From NCBI GenBank assembly GCA_030429045.1, contig JAUIEA010000001.1:1-64000 (forward strand): DNA of 64,000 nt, written 5' to 3'. Of the stretch, positions 7,741 to 20,854 are shown in pieces (positions within the stretch are counted from its first letter, which is position 1; the number at the start of each line of letters is the position of its first letter). The stretch is from Bacteroidia bacterium. Its GTDB lineage: Bacteria > Bacteroidota > Bacteroidia > Chitinophagales > Saprospiraceae. Position numbers and translations under genes: made by a program. The notes under the pieces were generated by a model. The model was given only the letters and a program-made list of their open reading frames with translations, made no database searches and was not told the DNA's origin.

Positions 7741-8642
7741 ATTCTATCGTTTATCTGGTTAGGAGCTACTGTCTCCATAGCTCGACAGTGGCATTTGGCT
7801 CATCAACGGTTGGATGGATGTCTTTCGTGTGTAGGATCAAGAAGTGCCCAAAACTGCCTTCATAGGGTCTACTGATGAAATTCCACCCACTGTTAAAGAA
7901 AGATGCACGAAATTACATCCCTGGCGCATGTCATGAGCTAATCATCCGATAAAAGGAAGGTTGTTCTCGCCAAACCATCGATAAAATGAACGTTGTCGTC
8001 GCCAAACGACGGGCCTCCCAAGCACATCATGACCCGTAAGTAATAGGTTAGAATACCGTTTAACTTCCTGACAAGCCTAAACCGAAGATTGCCGCATTGT
8101 TTTGCCGATATGAAGAAGTGGCTTGGCAGGAGCGAAGATTCGAAAACGAACAAATTACAACTCAGTGTCCAACGGCAAAACCGGAGCGGCCAGGTCATGA
8201 TGTATACGGCAGCCAATCACGAGACGAGTTTACATCGCCCTCAGTCATGAAATGAAGGCCCATTTTGGCGACAAGCACTTTTGGGTACTTTTGGTGCCTC
8301 AAAAGTACCTAGCCCCCGCCGGCGATGAGGCGGGGCCATACGTGAAATGCTTCAGCCAAAATTTCCCTATTCGAGCCATTGAGTGGAATACTGCATACCT
8401 GCCAAGGGTAAAATTTGCTGGATTTATTTTAGTTGGATCTGTTATCTAGGGCATTTCCATTAACCTCCGAAATAGACCAAGACTAAAGAAAACCAAGCGA
8501 GATGAGGCATTTCGAAAGAGTTTAGCTATAGCTAAGTGATTGAGAAATAACACAATATCGGGTAGGTTTTCTTTAGTAAAAATCCTGCAGGGATTTGATT
8601 GGGCATTGAGTGGGGTTGATAGAGATGCATTAATTTCGAACC
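7741..8642. other. 900-base intergenic region, no gene recognised
   Basis: No reading frame here has a protein-like composition. Visible structures are an imperfect direct duplication around 7945-8012 (ATCGATAAAATGAACGTTGT-like units with CGCCAAAC), and a 10-bp perfect hairpin GGTACTTTTG/CAAAAGTACC at 8284-8309 followed by CCCCGCC/GGCGGGG at about 8315-8336. Both hairpins look like dispersed intergenic repeats. Confidence 0.5.
8284..8336. repeat. Double hairpin repeat (GTACTTTTG type)
   Basis: GGTACTTTTG pairs with CAAAAGTACC across a six-base loop, and CCCCGCC with GGCGGGG across an eight-base loop. There is no T-run, and the nearest upstream plus-strand gene ends far away. Confidence 0.6.
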
Positions 8643-9218
8643 TTGCAACCTCTCGAACTGATCGCCACCATCGCCGGATTGATTCATGTCTACCTGCTGA
8701 CTCGTGAACGGTTGATTGCCTGGCCTTTTGGTATCCTTTCGGTGGCCATCTATGTCTACATCTTTTTTGTCTCTCGTCTGTACTCAGATGCCATTTTACA
8801 TGTGTTTTATATCGGATTGAATACATATGGATGGTTTCATTGGATGCGGCGCGATCAAAGCAGCAAAAGGCTCCCTGTCACCCGATTGTCCGGGATACAT
8901 CTAGCTATGGTACTCGGGGCTATTTTCCTGTTCACCCTGATCTGGGGCTATGTTATGGATACCCGTACCGATGCCTACTTTGCCTATTTTGATGCATTTA
9001 CCACTGTCGCCAGTCTGATTGCACAATTTCTCCTGACACGAAAGAAGATTGACAACTGGCTGATCTGGATCGCTGTAGATCTGGTGGCCATACCCATCTA
9101 TCTGGCGAAAGGGCTCTACCTCACTTCGGGACTTTATGGCGTATACCTCATCCTGTGTATTTCCGGTTGGCTGGAATGGAGGCGAGCACAAAAAGCAAGC
9201 TTGACTCGGATTAATTAG
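8643..9218 (+). CDS. pnuC: PnuC family nicotinamide riboside (or thiamine) transporter
   Basis: A 191-residue integral membrane protein with seven or eight hydrophobic segments, the usual PnuC length. Family features include LERERLIAWPFGILSV-like TRERLIAWPFGILSVAIY near residues 20-37, YGWFHWMRR at about 62, and the C-terminal DNWLIWIAVDLVAIPIYLAKGLYLTSGLYGVYLIL. PnuC proteins move uncharged vitamin precursors by facilitated diffusion; Bacteroidota homologues may be thiamine carriers. No riboswitch was recognised upstream and no NAD or thiamine gene is adjacent, so the substrate is open. The start must be a TTG at 8643: an in-frame TAA lies at 8631 and no ATG precedes the first membrane segment. 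Confidence 0.88.
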   Translation: MQPLELIATIAGLIHVYLLTRERLIAWPFGILSVAIYVYIFFVSRLYSDAILHVFYIGLNTYGWFHWMRRDQSSKRLPVTRLSGIHLAMVLGAIFLFTLIWGYVMDTRTDAYFAYFDAFTTVASLIAQFLLTRKKIDNWLIWIAVDLVAIPIYLAKGLYLTSGLYGVYLILCISGWLEWRRAQKASLTRIN

Positions 9219-9294
9219 GGCAAACATCTACAGATTCAACACGTGTCGTTTTTTGAATCTTTCATGAAGTAACTGTTTCCTCAGCCAAGAGGCC

Positions 9295-9302
9295 TATCTT
9301 TG
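9295..9302 (+). promoter_or_regulatory. -7 box TATCTTTG of the rluB-like gene
   Basis: Matches the Bacteroidota TAnnTTTG consensus, 20 bases upstream of the ATG at 9323. Confidence 0.6.
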
Positions 9303-9322
9303 CCCTCTTGACCCGCCCCCAC

Positions 9323-11596
<2,274 letters not shown>

Positions 11597-11674
11597 TGTG
11601 TTATTGAGACGTTGACGGAAGAATGCCTGTGGATCTGAATGACATGATCTCCAGTCCATTTTCAACTCCGTCCC

Positions 11675-14557
<2,883 letters not shown>

Positions 14558-14789
14558 ATTCAGTGCTTACGCATTGACAACGGGACGTTTGAAGGAGTTT
14601 ATGGGTTAATGAGTTTATTTCACCTCGTCGCCAAATCACCCCCCTATAAGCACCCTTTCAGGGATGGCTGAAATAGATTTCCCGTCTCTCAGAGAGATGA
14701 CTGCTAGAGTTGAACCATCCCTGGCGGTTAAGAACATACGGAGACCTTTCCTTCTTTTCCGCATCAAGCAAAAGGTGCCACGATCACCA

Positions 14790-15704
14790 CTACTCCAACT
14801 TCTGTATTTTCTGGATTCCAATACCATTATCCAAGAGGGTGACAACCACATAATTCCCAATGGGTAATCCACCCATGGAAATCGTTGAACCATGACCTTC
14901 AAGAAGCACCTGGCCCAACAAGCTGACCACCTGCCAGTCCGCATCTACTTGATCTGACCGGGTCAACACATCCCGCACCGGATTGGGCCCCCACAGGTTG
15001 ATGTAGTGGACCTCCGGATTTTCAGTCCCCACCCACCAGCTTTGGCAGGGCGTATATAACAAATATGGGTTTGGTGTGAATAATAGACAGTGCACTGAAT
15101 CCATGCCATTTCCTCCTTCAGCAGGGAATGGTAGCACCAAATTCCAAATACCCCCCTTTCCTGTAAAATCCATGAAATAGCTACCTGTATCTGCCATACA
15201 GGCAACTTCCTTAATAAAATCCGGATACAGCCACCACTCCCATGTCGTCTCTGAACGGAAGTTGTCCGATATATATGACCCGACTCGACAGTAAGAGTGG
15301 AGAAATACTGCTGAATCCCATGAAACTTTTACAGGAGGAAACTTTGAATGTACGGCAAACAAGATTCGCTCACCACCAATGATGCAGTTGTCTACTGGGT
15401 ACAAAGGTCCTTCGGTCGAACCAATAATCTTTTTTGACAGTTTATTCTCCAGATTCAAACCCGTTGAATGTCGATGGGCGGCCCGCACTTCAAAAACACT
15501 ATCAAAAGGTGAATTGATCATCTCTTCACCAAAATCAGGATTGAAGGTTGAATTGGCCGCTGTGTCATGTCCCACCCGTATGCTGTCCATATTCCCCACT
15601 GCATCCTCAAAGTAGAAAGTGGTCTCGAACATGGCCACCTTTTGTGCATGAATGGACAAAGGAAACCATACAAAAGCAATAAGAAAAGTGATAGACTGCT
15701 TCAT
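14790..15704 (-). CDS. Secreted T9SS-sorted protein, paralogue B
   Basis: A 304-residue protein with signal peptide (MKQSITFLIAFVWFPLSIHAQ) and a C-terminal ~75-residue T9SS-like sorting domain (YINLWGPNPVRDVL to IQKIQKLE). The mature domain (about 22-225) is not recognised; it is rich in aromatic residues and has several cysteines. It is a clear paralogue of the gene at 15918-16832, same length and colinear throughout. The region encoding the C-terminal domain is nearly identical at the DNA level, including a run of about 90 identical bases, while the middle is more diverged. It lacks the intact protease gene that precedes its sister and instead has a decayed fragment of it upstream. Confidence 0.8.
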   Translation of the reverse strand: MKQSITFLIAFVWFPLSIHAQKVAMFETTFYFEDAVGNMDSIRVGHDTAANSTFNPDFGEEMINSPFDSVFEVRAAHRHSTGLNLENKLSKKIIGSTEGPLYPVDNCIIGGERILFAVHSKFPPVKVSWDSAVFLHSYCRVGSYISDNFRSETTWEWWLYPDFIKEVACMADTGSYFMDFTGKGGIWNLVLPFPAEGGNGMDSVHCLLFTPNPYLLYTPCQSWWVGTENPEVHYINLWGPNPVRDVLTRSDQVDADWQVVSLLGQVLLEGHGSTISMGGLPIGNYVVVTLLDNGIGIQKIQKLE

Positions 15705-15800
15705 GGCTTGATCACTGTTTCAATCCACAATTGGCCGGAATAAACAATGAATAAAAGATTAGCTCCGCTTTACCAGGATGTTGTGGGTATGGAGAGAGAT
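15702..15800 (-). pseudogene. Decayed 3' tail of the metzincin protease gene
   Basis: Reading the minus strand, the fragment encodes SGANLLFIVYSGQLWIETV then IKP and a stop that overlaps the ATG of the T9SS gene at 15704 exactly as in the intact locus at 16829-16832. The Gln codon after the conserved TSW has become TAA. Similarity fades beyond about 15800. It shows the tandem duplication took in the last ~30 codons of the protease gene plus the whole downstream gene. Confidence 0.85.
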
Positions 15801-15917
15801 GTCTATTTTTTCGAAAACCAATTACGAATAAAGTCCAAAGCCAGCAAGTGCAACAGGGTAACTGTCGGATCCACTTATATTCGGAAATTTCTTGGTTATT
15901 GATTTCAAGAAAGGCAA

Positions 15918-16832
15918 CTACTCCAACTTTTGTATTTTCTGAATTCCAATACCATTATCCAGAACGGTGACAACCACATAATTCCCGATGGGTAAGCCAC
16001 CCATAGAAATGGTTGAGCCATGACCTTCGAGAAGCACCTGACCCAGCAAGCTGACCACCTGCCAGTCCGCATCTACTTGATCTGACCGGGTCAACACATC
16101 CCGCACCGGATTGGGCCCCCACAGGTTGATGTAGTGGAGCTCCGGATTTTCAGTCCCCACAAAAAAGCTTTGGCATGGGGTATATAAAAAATAAGACTTC
16201 GGAGTAAATAATAAACAATGCACTGAATCCATGCCATTCCCTCCTTCGACAGGGAATGGAACCACCATGTATGGAAAATCCACCTTCCCGCTAAAATCAA
16301 CGACATAACTACCCGTATCTGCCATACACGCAAACTCCTTGACTAATTCAGGATCCAGCCACCATTCCCACAATGTTTCAGACAAGAAGTTGTCTGACAA
16401 ATATGACCCGACTCGACAGTATGAGTGAAGAAATTCCGTAGAATCCCACCTAACAGTTACAGGAGGATGTTTTGCATGAACCAATATCAAAATACCTTCC
16501 GCAGACAAAATACAATCGTGAACTGGATGGAGGGGTCCTTCTGTCCAACCAATAATCTTTTTCGACATTTTATTATCCGGTTTCCCATTAGTTGAAAGGC
16601 GGTGGGCTGCCCTGACTTCAAAAATACTATCGAAAGGAGTATTGATGATTTCCTCACCAAAATCCGGATTAAATATGAAATTCGCAGCTGTGTCATGCCC
16701 TACCCGTATGCTGTCCATATTTCCCACTGCATCTTCAAAATACAATGTGGTCTCGAACATGGCCACCTTTTGTGCCTGTATGGGTATAGAAAAAAATACC
16801 CCTACCATCAGAAAAATGATGCACTGCTTCAT
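15918..16832 (-). CDS. Secreted T9SS-sorted protein, paralogue A
   Basis: A 304-residue protein with signal peptide MKQCIIFLMVGVFFSIPIQAQ, an unrecognised mature domain and a T9SS-like C-terminal domain starting near YINLWGPNPVRDVL. Its ATG overlaps the TGA of the upstream protease gene (ATGA), so translation is coupled and the two are probably one operon. The duplicate at 14790-15704 lies 213 bases downstream on the same strand. Conserved cysteines (SYCRVGSY, ACMADTGSY, HCLLFTP, TPCQS) suggest disulfides. A role as partner, inhibitor or surface anchor of the protease is only a guess from gene order. Confidence 0.8.
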   Translation of the reverse strand: MKQCIIFLMVGVFFSIPIQAQKVAMFETTLYFEDAVGNMDSIRVGHDTAANFIFNPDFGEEIINTPFDSIFEVRAAHRLSTNGKPDNKMSKKIIGWTEGPLHPVHDCILSAEGILILVHAKHPPVTVRWDSTEFLHSYCRVGSYLSDNFLSETLWEWWLDPELVKEFACMADTGSYVVDFSGKVDFPYMVVPFPVEGGNGMDSVHCLLFTPKSYFLYTPCQSFFVGTENPELHYINLWGPNPVRDVLTRSDQVDADWQVVSLLGQVLLEGHGSTISMGGLPIGNYVVVTVLDNGIGIQKIQKLE

Positions 16833-18457
16833 GGCTTGATCACTGTTTCAATCCACAATTGGCCTGCATATACAAAGAATAGAAGGTTTGCTCCGCTTTG
16901 CCAGGATGTTGTAGTGATGGTGAATGGTGTGTTTGTTCCAGATGTCAAGGTTCGGCTATCCACAAGGCCATAGGAAGTAGAAGATGTCGCATGCTGACCA
17001 TAAATCAGGAGTGATCCGCCATCAGTGGCATCCAGAGAGACTGTAACCGTGCCTCCAGTCAATGGATTAGGTGCCAATCCAATACCCGACAGGCCTGGAC
17101 CAGTACCGGTTGATCCACTACATGGAGAAGGCAAAACAAAAGAAATGATCTCTTCATCTGACGAAGAACAATCATTGAACACTTCGAGTTTGAATTTGTA
17201 GGTTGTTCCAGCTTGCAGACCATACGGCCAAATGGTATTTCCATTCACTGTTTTGGGCTTCAAACAATATTTTCCAGCTTGACCTGAAAGTTGTGAAGTT
17301 TGTAAAATAATATTTCCTGTATTGCTCATCAGGGTAATCCGATAACTGGTCTCATTATCAGATCCTTCCAGGTGGAAACATGTCGGGCACTCCATCGTCC
17401 CACTTACAGTTGGCAAAACTCCTACTGCTGCACCAGGAGGAGGACAATCACCCCCTATCTGCGCGATATAATCGCATTTTTCGAGGGATATAGTATTGAG
17501 CATGGAATTTGCCTGGCATTCTGTCAACGCAGAATAGGTAGGATTAGCCCCCCACGCTGAGTGGGCCATCATATTATTCGTTTGATTGCACCAGTCACAA
17601 CATGGATGTGGATTGCCTGGATAGTACAATTCATCACAATAATCCTCAGCACCATCGACAATTCCGTTGTTATTCGGGTCAGACTTGTCGTATGGAGAAG
17701 CATCCCAGCATTTTACACCATATACATCAGGATTACTGTCACCATCCTTATCCCATGACCAATTAGTTTGCCATGTATCTGTACATCCATCAGAATCAAA
17801 ACTATGTCGCAAGCCAAAGCAGTGGCCCAGCTCATGATTGATCAACTGCGGGCCTACGGTTTCAATGGCTACTCGATAACCTCCTATAGAGGCATAGCCG
17901 TTTGCTCCACCACCTTGAAATGTTACATTGCCTAAATAAACCTGGATCTCGGTCTCAGGATCTCCATAATAATTAGGCCAGTTTCCATTTAAAATACCCC
18001 CCCCAGATGAACAATGAAGATTGACTCCAGATAATATGTATCGCACTGGAAAGTGCGGAGTGTTTTGTACAGGCAGATTGTAACATTCAAAATTAGCCCA
18101 ATTTGGATGCCCTTCTATTGTCTCGAAGAATGCATTCGCATCGTCCACTAAAGTCTCAGCAATCTGCCAGGCATCTTCTGGATCCAAATTCTGATTCTCT
18201 CCGGGGCCTACAATTAATGATCCTTCACAATCATCATTGAGGAAAAAGTGAATCCGCAATCGAATATATACCGGAGTTTCATTTTCCATCACGGAAGCTG
18301 CATCAAAACAAGGAGCTGATCTCGGGGCAGCAGGCAACCCCAGAGGTCCTGGTAAAATGCTGTCAAGCAGATAGCACGGCTCCTGAGAAAAGCCGCTGGT
18401 AACTGAAAAGGAAATCATCAAAATAACAGCTAAACAGCAGGCAAGAAATCTTTTCAA
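16829..18457 (-). CDS. Secreted metzincin zinc metalloprotease (M43-like)
   Basis: A 542-residue protein with signal peptide MKRFLACCLAVILMISFSVTSGFSQ. The zinc motif HELGHCFGLRH (HExxHxxGxxH) near residues 211-221 identifies a metzincin. TNNMMAHSAWG, about 75 residues later, fits the Met-turn. Between them lies DGCTDTWQTNWSWDKDGDSNPD, a D/N-rich possible calcium loop. This arrangement resembles M43 cytophagalysin/pappalysin-type secreted proteases. The C-terminal ~200 residues look like beta-sandwich domains with a Cys pair (MECPTCFHLEG) and no standard T9SS sorting domain. The stop overlaps the start of the next gene. Nine consecutive Gs lie about 80 bases upstream of the ATG. Confidence 0.85.
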   Translation of the reverse strand: MKRFLACCLAVILMISFSVTSGFSQEPCYLLDSILPGPLGLPAAPRSAPCFDAASVMENETPVYIRLRIHFFLNDDCEGSLIVGPGENQNLDPEDAWQIAETLVDDANAFFETIEGHPNWANFECYNLPVQNTPHFPVRYILSGVNLHCSSGGGILNGNWPNYYGDPETEIQVYLGNVTFQGGGANGYASIGGYRVAIETVGPQLINHELGHCFGLRHSFDSDGCTDTWQTNWSWDKDGDSNPDVYGVKCWDASPYDKSDPNNNGIVDGAEDYCDELYYPGNPHPCCDWCNQTNNMMAHSAWGANPTYSALTECQANSMLNTISLEKCDYIAQIGGDCPPPGAAVGVLPTVSGTMECPTCFHLEGSDNETSYRITLMSNTGNIILQTSQLSGQAGKYCLKPKTVNGNTIWPYGLQAGTTYKFKLEVFNDCSSSDEEIISFVLPSPCSGSTGTGPGLSGIGLAPNPLTGGTVTVSLDATDGGSLLIYGQHATSSTSYGLVDSRTLTSGTNTPFTITTTSWQSGANLLFFVYAGQLWIETVIKP

Positions 18458-18798
18458 TCTAAATCTACCGCGAAATAATGTTTGGTCATTCTCAAATAAA
18501 CGACGGTCTGAATCTAAAAGACCAAGTTTAGTTCTGTTGGGGGGGGGTAAGTGTACATCATGTATTGGTTTAGAGATGAGACCTAAAATTGATAGAAATG
18601 TTCGTATTCGTCAATAGGCCATATGTTAAATGTTGAAGAAATCAATGGGAATGGAACATTTTTCTGATTTTTTGTCCTAAAAAATGAGGACACACTTTCT
18701 CTTTCAGAACCCGATTGTACACCATCAGTACTTGTCTCCTGTCATGAATGACCCCCATCCTTCCCTTCCTCCGGGATGACCCGTATGTTTGCAGGACC
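18458..18798. other. Intergenic region with a G9 tract
   Basis: Spacer between divergent genes. A run of nine G (18539-18547) lies about 80 bases upstream of the protease ATG. On the minus strand TTTATTTG at about 18496-18503 with TTG about 22 bases upstream could be the protease promoter. No gene is seen. Confidence 0.4.
18784..18791 (+). promoter_or_regulatory. -7 box TATGTTTG before the 106-residue protein gene
   Basis: TAnnTTTG match ending eight bases before the ATG at 18799, so the 5' leader would be very short. Confidence 0.5.
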
Positions 18799-19119
18799 AT
18801 GGGTGAACTCAACTACCTTCCTGTACTGGCTGACTTCGACATCGTCCCCACTGCCGAACAACAGTTTGACGAGGCGGAAGTGCTGGCTCTCCTGACCAAG
18901 CAGATCGCCTGGATGCTGGAGACAAAAACCGAATTCCTCTTCTCCCTGCTCTACCGGCTGGATGTCGACGAACGCCTGGTCCGCAAGGCCATGGACCCCT
19001 CCGCAGCAACACCAGCCGCCGAGGGGCTGGCACGCCTGGTCTTCGATCGCCAAAAGGCCCGCATTCAAACCAAACGGGATATTCGAGTAGATGAGATCGA
19101 TCCGGATCTGGCCTGGTAA
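18799..19119 (+). CDS. Small acidic conserved-looking hypothetical protein
   Basis: A 106-residue soluble protein starting MGELNYLPVLADFDIVPTAEQQ. The frame is open upstream to 18748, but the TATGTTTG box just before the ATG at 18799 favours this start. It is predicted mostly helical (EAEVLALLTKQIAWMLETKTEFLFSLLYRLDVDERLVRKAM), acidic in the first two thirds and basic near RQKARIQTKRDIR. Codon use matches the surrounding genes. I do not recognise the family; the small size and helical pattern would suit an adaptor or regulatory protein, but nothing around it indicates a role. Confidence 0.65.
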   Translation: MGELNYLPVLADFDIVPTAEQQFDEAEVLALLTKQIAWMLETKTEFLFSLLYRLDVDERLVRKAMDPSAATPAAEGLARLVFDRQKARIQTKRDIRVDEIDPDLAW

Positions 19120-19717
19120 ATGCGGTTGGTCATCACCACAGAGTACATGGAGTCTCACAGTGTTTGGACTTCCCTAGTTTTATTTACCACTAAGGCACTC
19201 AGGATACGATATCGGTAAATTCTAATTCCAACTAAAGATTTTATCAGTATTCTGAGATCGAGCGTAGTCCACTAAGAGATTCCAAATTGGGATTCCTGGT
19301 GACCTTCGTTTAGCTTCTGTAAGCCAATCTTTCTCTTCTCTGCCGTTCAAATACAACGAAATTGACTTCTAAGTGGCTTAGTAGTCCATTAGTACCACGG
19401 AGCCTTACCCATGCAAAACCCTCCACTCCCCACACTCCACTCCTCACACTCCACTCTCTACCCTCCACACCCTACTCTCCCTTCCACCCCGTTTTGGTCA
19501 TTTGATTTTGGGGTTTGGTGCTTGTGATTTGGAATTTGTTTGGTTTTTGATGCTTGGGATTTGTGATTTATTTTGAATTTGGTGCTTCAGTTCTCGGCCT
19601 ACTTGCGGCAGCTAAAGCAGCCGTTACAAATGTGCTCCTGACGGGGTTTGGATTTCGATTTTGAGATTTATTTGTGATTTGTCATTTGTGATTTGGTGCT
19701 TCCTCCCTGGAGCTTCC
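19120..19717. repeat. 600-base low-complexity intergenic region
   Basis: Contains a CACCACAGAGTACATGGAG-like and CACTAAGGCACTCAGG tract (about 19133-19205), a CACTCCACTCCTCACACTCC satellite (about 19420-19490), and a GATTTGTGATTTG / GGTGCTTGTGATTTGG satellite (about 19498-19700) interrupted by the 28-base motif at 19604-19631. No coding potential. Confidence 0.75.
19604..19631 (+). repeat. 28-base dispersed motif, copy 2
   Basis: TGCGGCAGCTAAAGCAGCCG followed by TTACAAAT, two changes from the copy at 5111. Confidence 0.6.
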
Positions 19718-19725
19718 CATCTTTG
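19718..19725 (+). promoter_or_regulatory. -7-like box CATCTTTG of the EamA gene
   Basis: One mismatch to TAnnTTTG, seven bases before the GTG at 19732. It implies a nearly leaderless transcript. Confidence 0.4.
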
Positions 19726-19731
19726 CCCCCT

Positions 19732-20631
19732 GTGAAAAACAACTGGCCCGCCCACCTGGCTCTCTTTGCCGTTGCCGTCATTTATGGCGCCAACTATTCC
19801 ATCGCCAAGGTGGTCATGTCCGGGGAATATATCGGACCGCTGGGATTCATCCTGGTGCGGGTACTGACGGCGACAGCCCTGTTCTGGATGACGGGTTTGG
19901 GCCGTCCGACACCTTCCATTCCGCGACAGGATATGATCCGACTGCTGTTCTGTGGTTTGTTCGGTGTGGCTTCCAATCAGATGCTCTTTTTCAGTGGGCT
20001 GGACCGGACAACACCCATTCATGCTTCCCTGATCATGGTCCTGACACCGGTGTTGGTCCTCCTGCTGTCAGCCCTGATCGAACGCCGGGGCATCCGCAAG
20101 GAACGGGCGTTCGGGGTATTGCTTGCCGGGACGGGTGCCGCCTTTCTCATCCTCCAGGGACGGCACAGCGGCCTTGCCGATGGCGATGTATTGGGCGACC
20201 TCATGGTCGCAGGCAATGCCACAAGCTATGCCTTGTACCTGATCCTGGTGCGACCACTGATGGCCAAATATTCACCCAACCTGGTGTTGAAGTGGGTCTT
20301 CCTCTACGGGTCCTTTTTTGTGTTATTCTTTGGATGGCCACAAGCCGCCTCTGCAAGATGGCTCGATTTTACACCCTTGATCATCGTCTGTTTTATCTAT
20401 GTCCTGGTCTTCACTACCTTTTTCGCGTACGGCTTAAACGCTTTTGCCCTCCAGCGCGTTGCACCTGTGACCGTCAGTGCCTATATCTATCTCCAACCGC
20501 TGATCGCCGCCCTGATTGCCTTGTTGATGGGCCAGGAGTCCCTCACCCTGTCTAAAATCATCGCTGCGGTCCTGATCTTTTCAGGGGTCTTCATGGTCAG
20601 TCGGGAACGCCCGGTGAAAACCGCTGGATAA
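19732..20631 (+). CDS. EamA/DMT family transporter
   Basis: A 299-residue membrane protein with ten hydrophobic segments arranged as two EamA repeats (about residues 10-135 and 150-285), the usual drug/metabolite transporter fold. NYSIAKVVMSGEYIGPLGFILVRVL in the first repeat and APVTVSAYIYLQPLIAALIALLMGQE in the second are typical, the latter being the signature P-x-x-L/A region. Start: a GTG at 19732 (VKNNWPAHLAL) is chosen because the upstream in-frame TTG lies in satellite DNA and a -7-like box sits just before the GTG. The substrate cannot be told; family members export metabolites or amino acids. Confidence 0.87.
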   Translation: MKNNWPAHLALFAVAVIYGANYSIAKVVMSGEYIGPLGFILVRVLTATALFWMTGLGRPTPSIPRQDMIRLLFCGLFGVASNQMLFFSGLDRTTPIHASLIMVLTPVLVLLLSALIERRGIRKERAFGVLLAGTGAAFLILQGRHSGLADGDVLGDLMVAGNATSYALYLILVRPLMAKYSPNLVLKWVFLYGSFFVLFFGWPQAASARWLDFTPLIIVCFIYVLVFTTFFAYGLNAFALQRVAPVTVSAYIYLQPLIAALIALLMGQESLTLSKIIAAVLIFSGVFMVSRERPVKTAG

Positions 20632-20824
20632 ATATTTATTATTTCTATAAAATTTGAGTGCTACATATAAGGTTGTTCACGGCAAACGTTTTAAGGATGA
20701 ACAAACCATAGATAGGAAGAATCCAACTTCATGTAATTCTCTTATTATCAATCACTTGATTACCTTATTCTGACATCCTGGAAAGTGGCGTTTTTGCACG
20801 TTGACCTTCAGCATCAAATAGTCG

Positions 20825-20832
20825 TATATTTA
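20825..20832 (+). promoter_or_regulatory. -7-like box TATATTTA of the TPR gene
   Basis: One mismatch to TAnnTTTG, 22 bases upstream of the ATG at 20855. Confidence 0.4.
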
Positions 20833-20854
20833 CCTCAAAGAGCCTACACCCTGC

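Noticed and set aside
7938-8449. Two short open frames in the 7.7-8.6 kb spacer
   Set aside because: They run across hairpin repeats and have no protein-like composition, start signal or promoter box.
14636-14944. 102-codon minus-strand frame downstream of uvrA
   Set aside because: Overlaps the end of paralogue B in another frame on the same strand and shows no family features.
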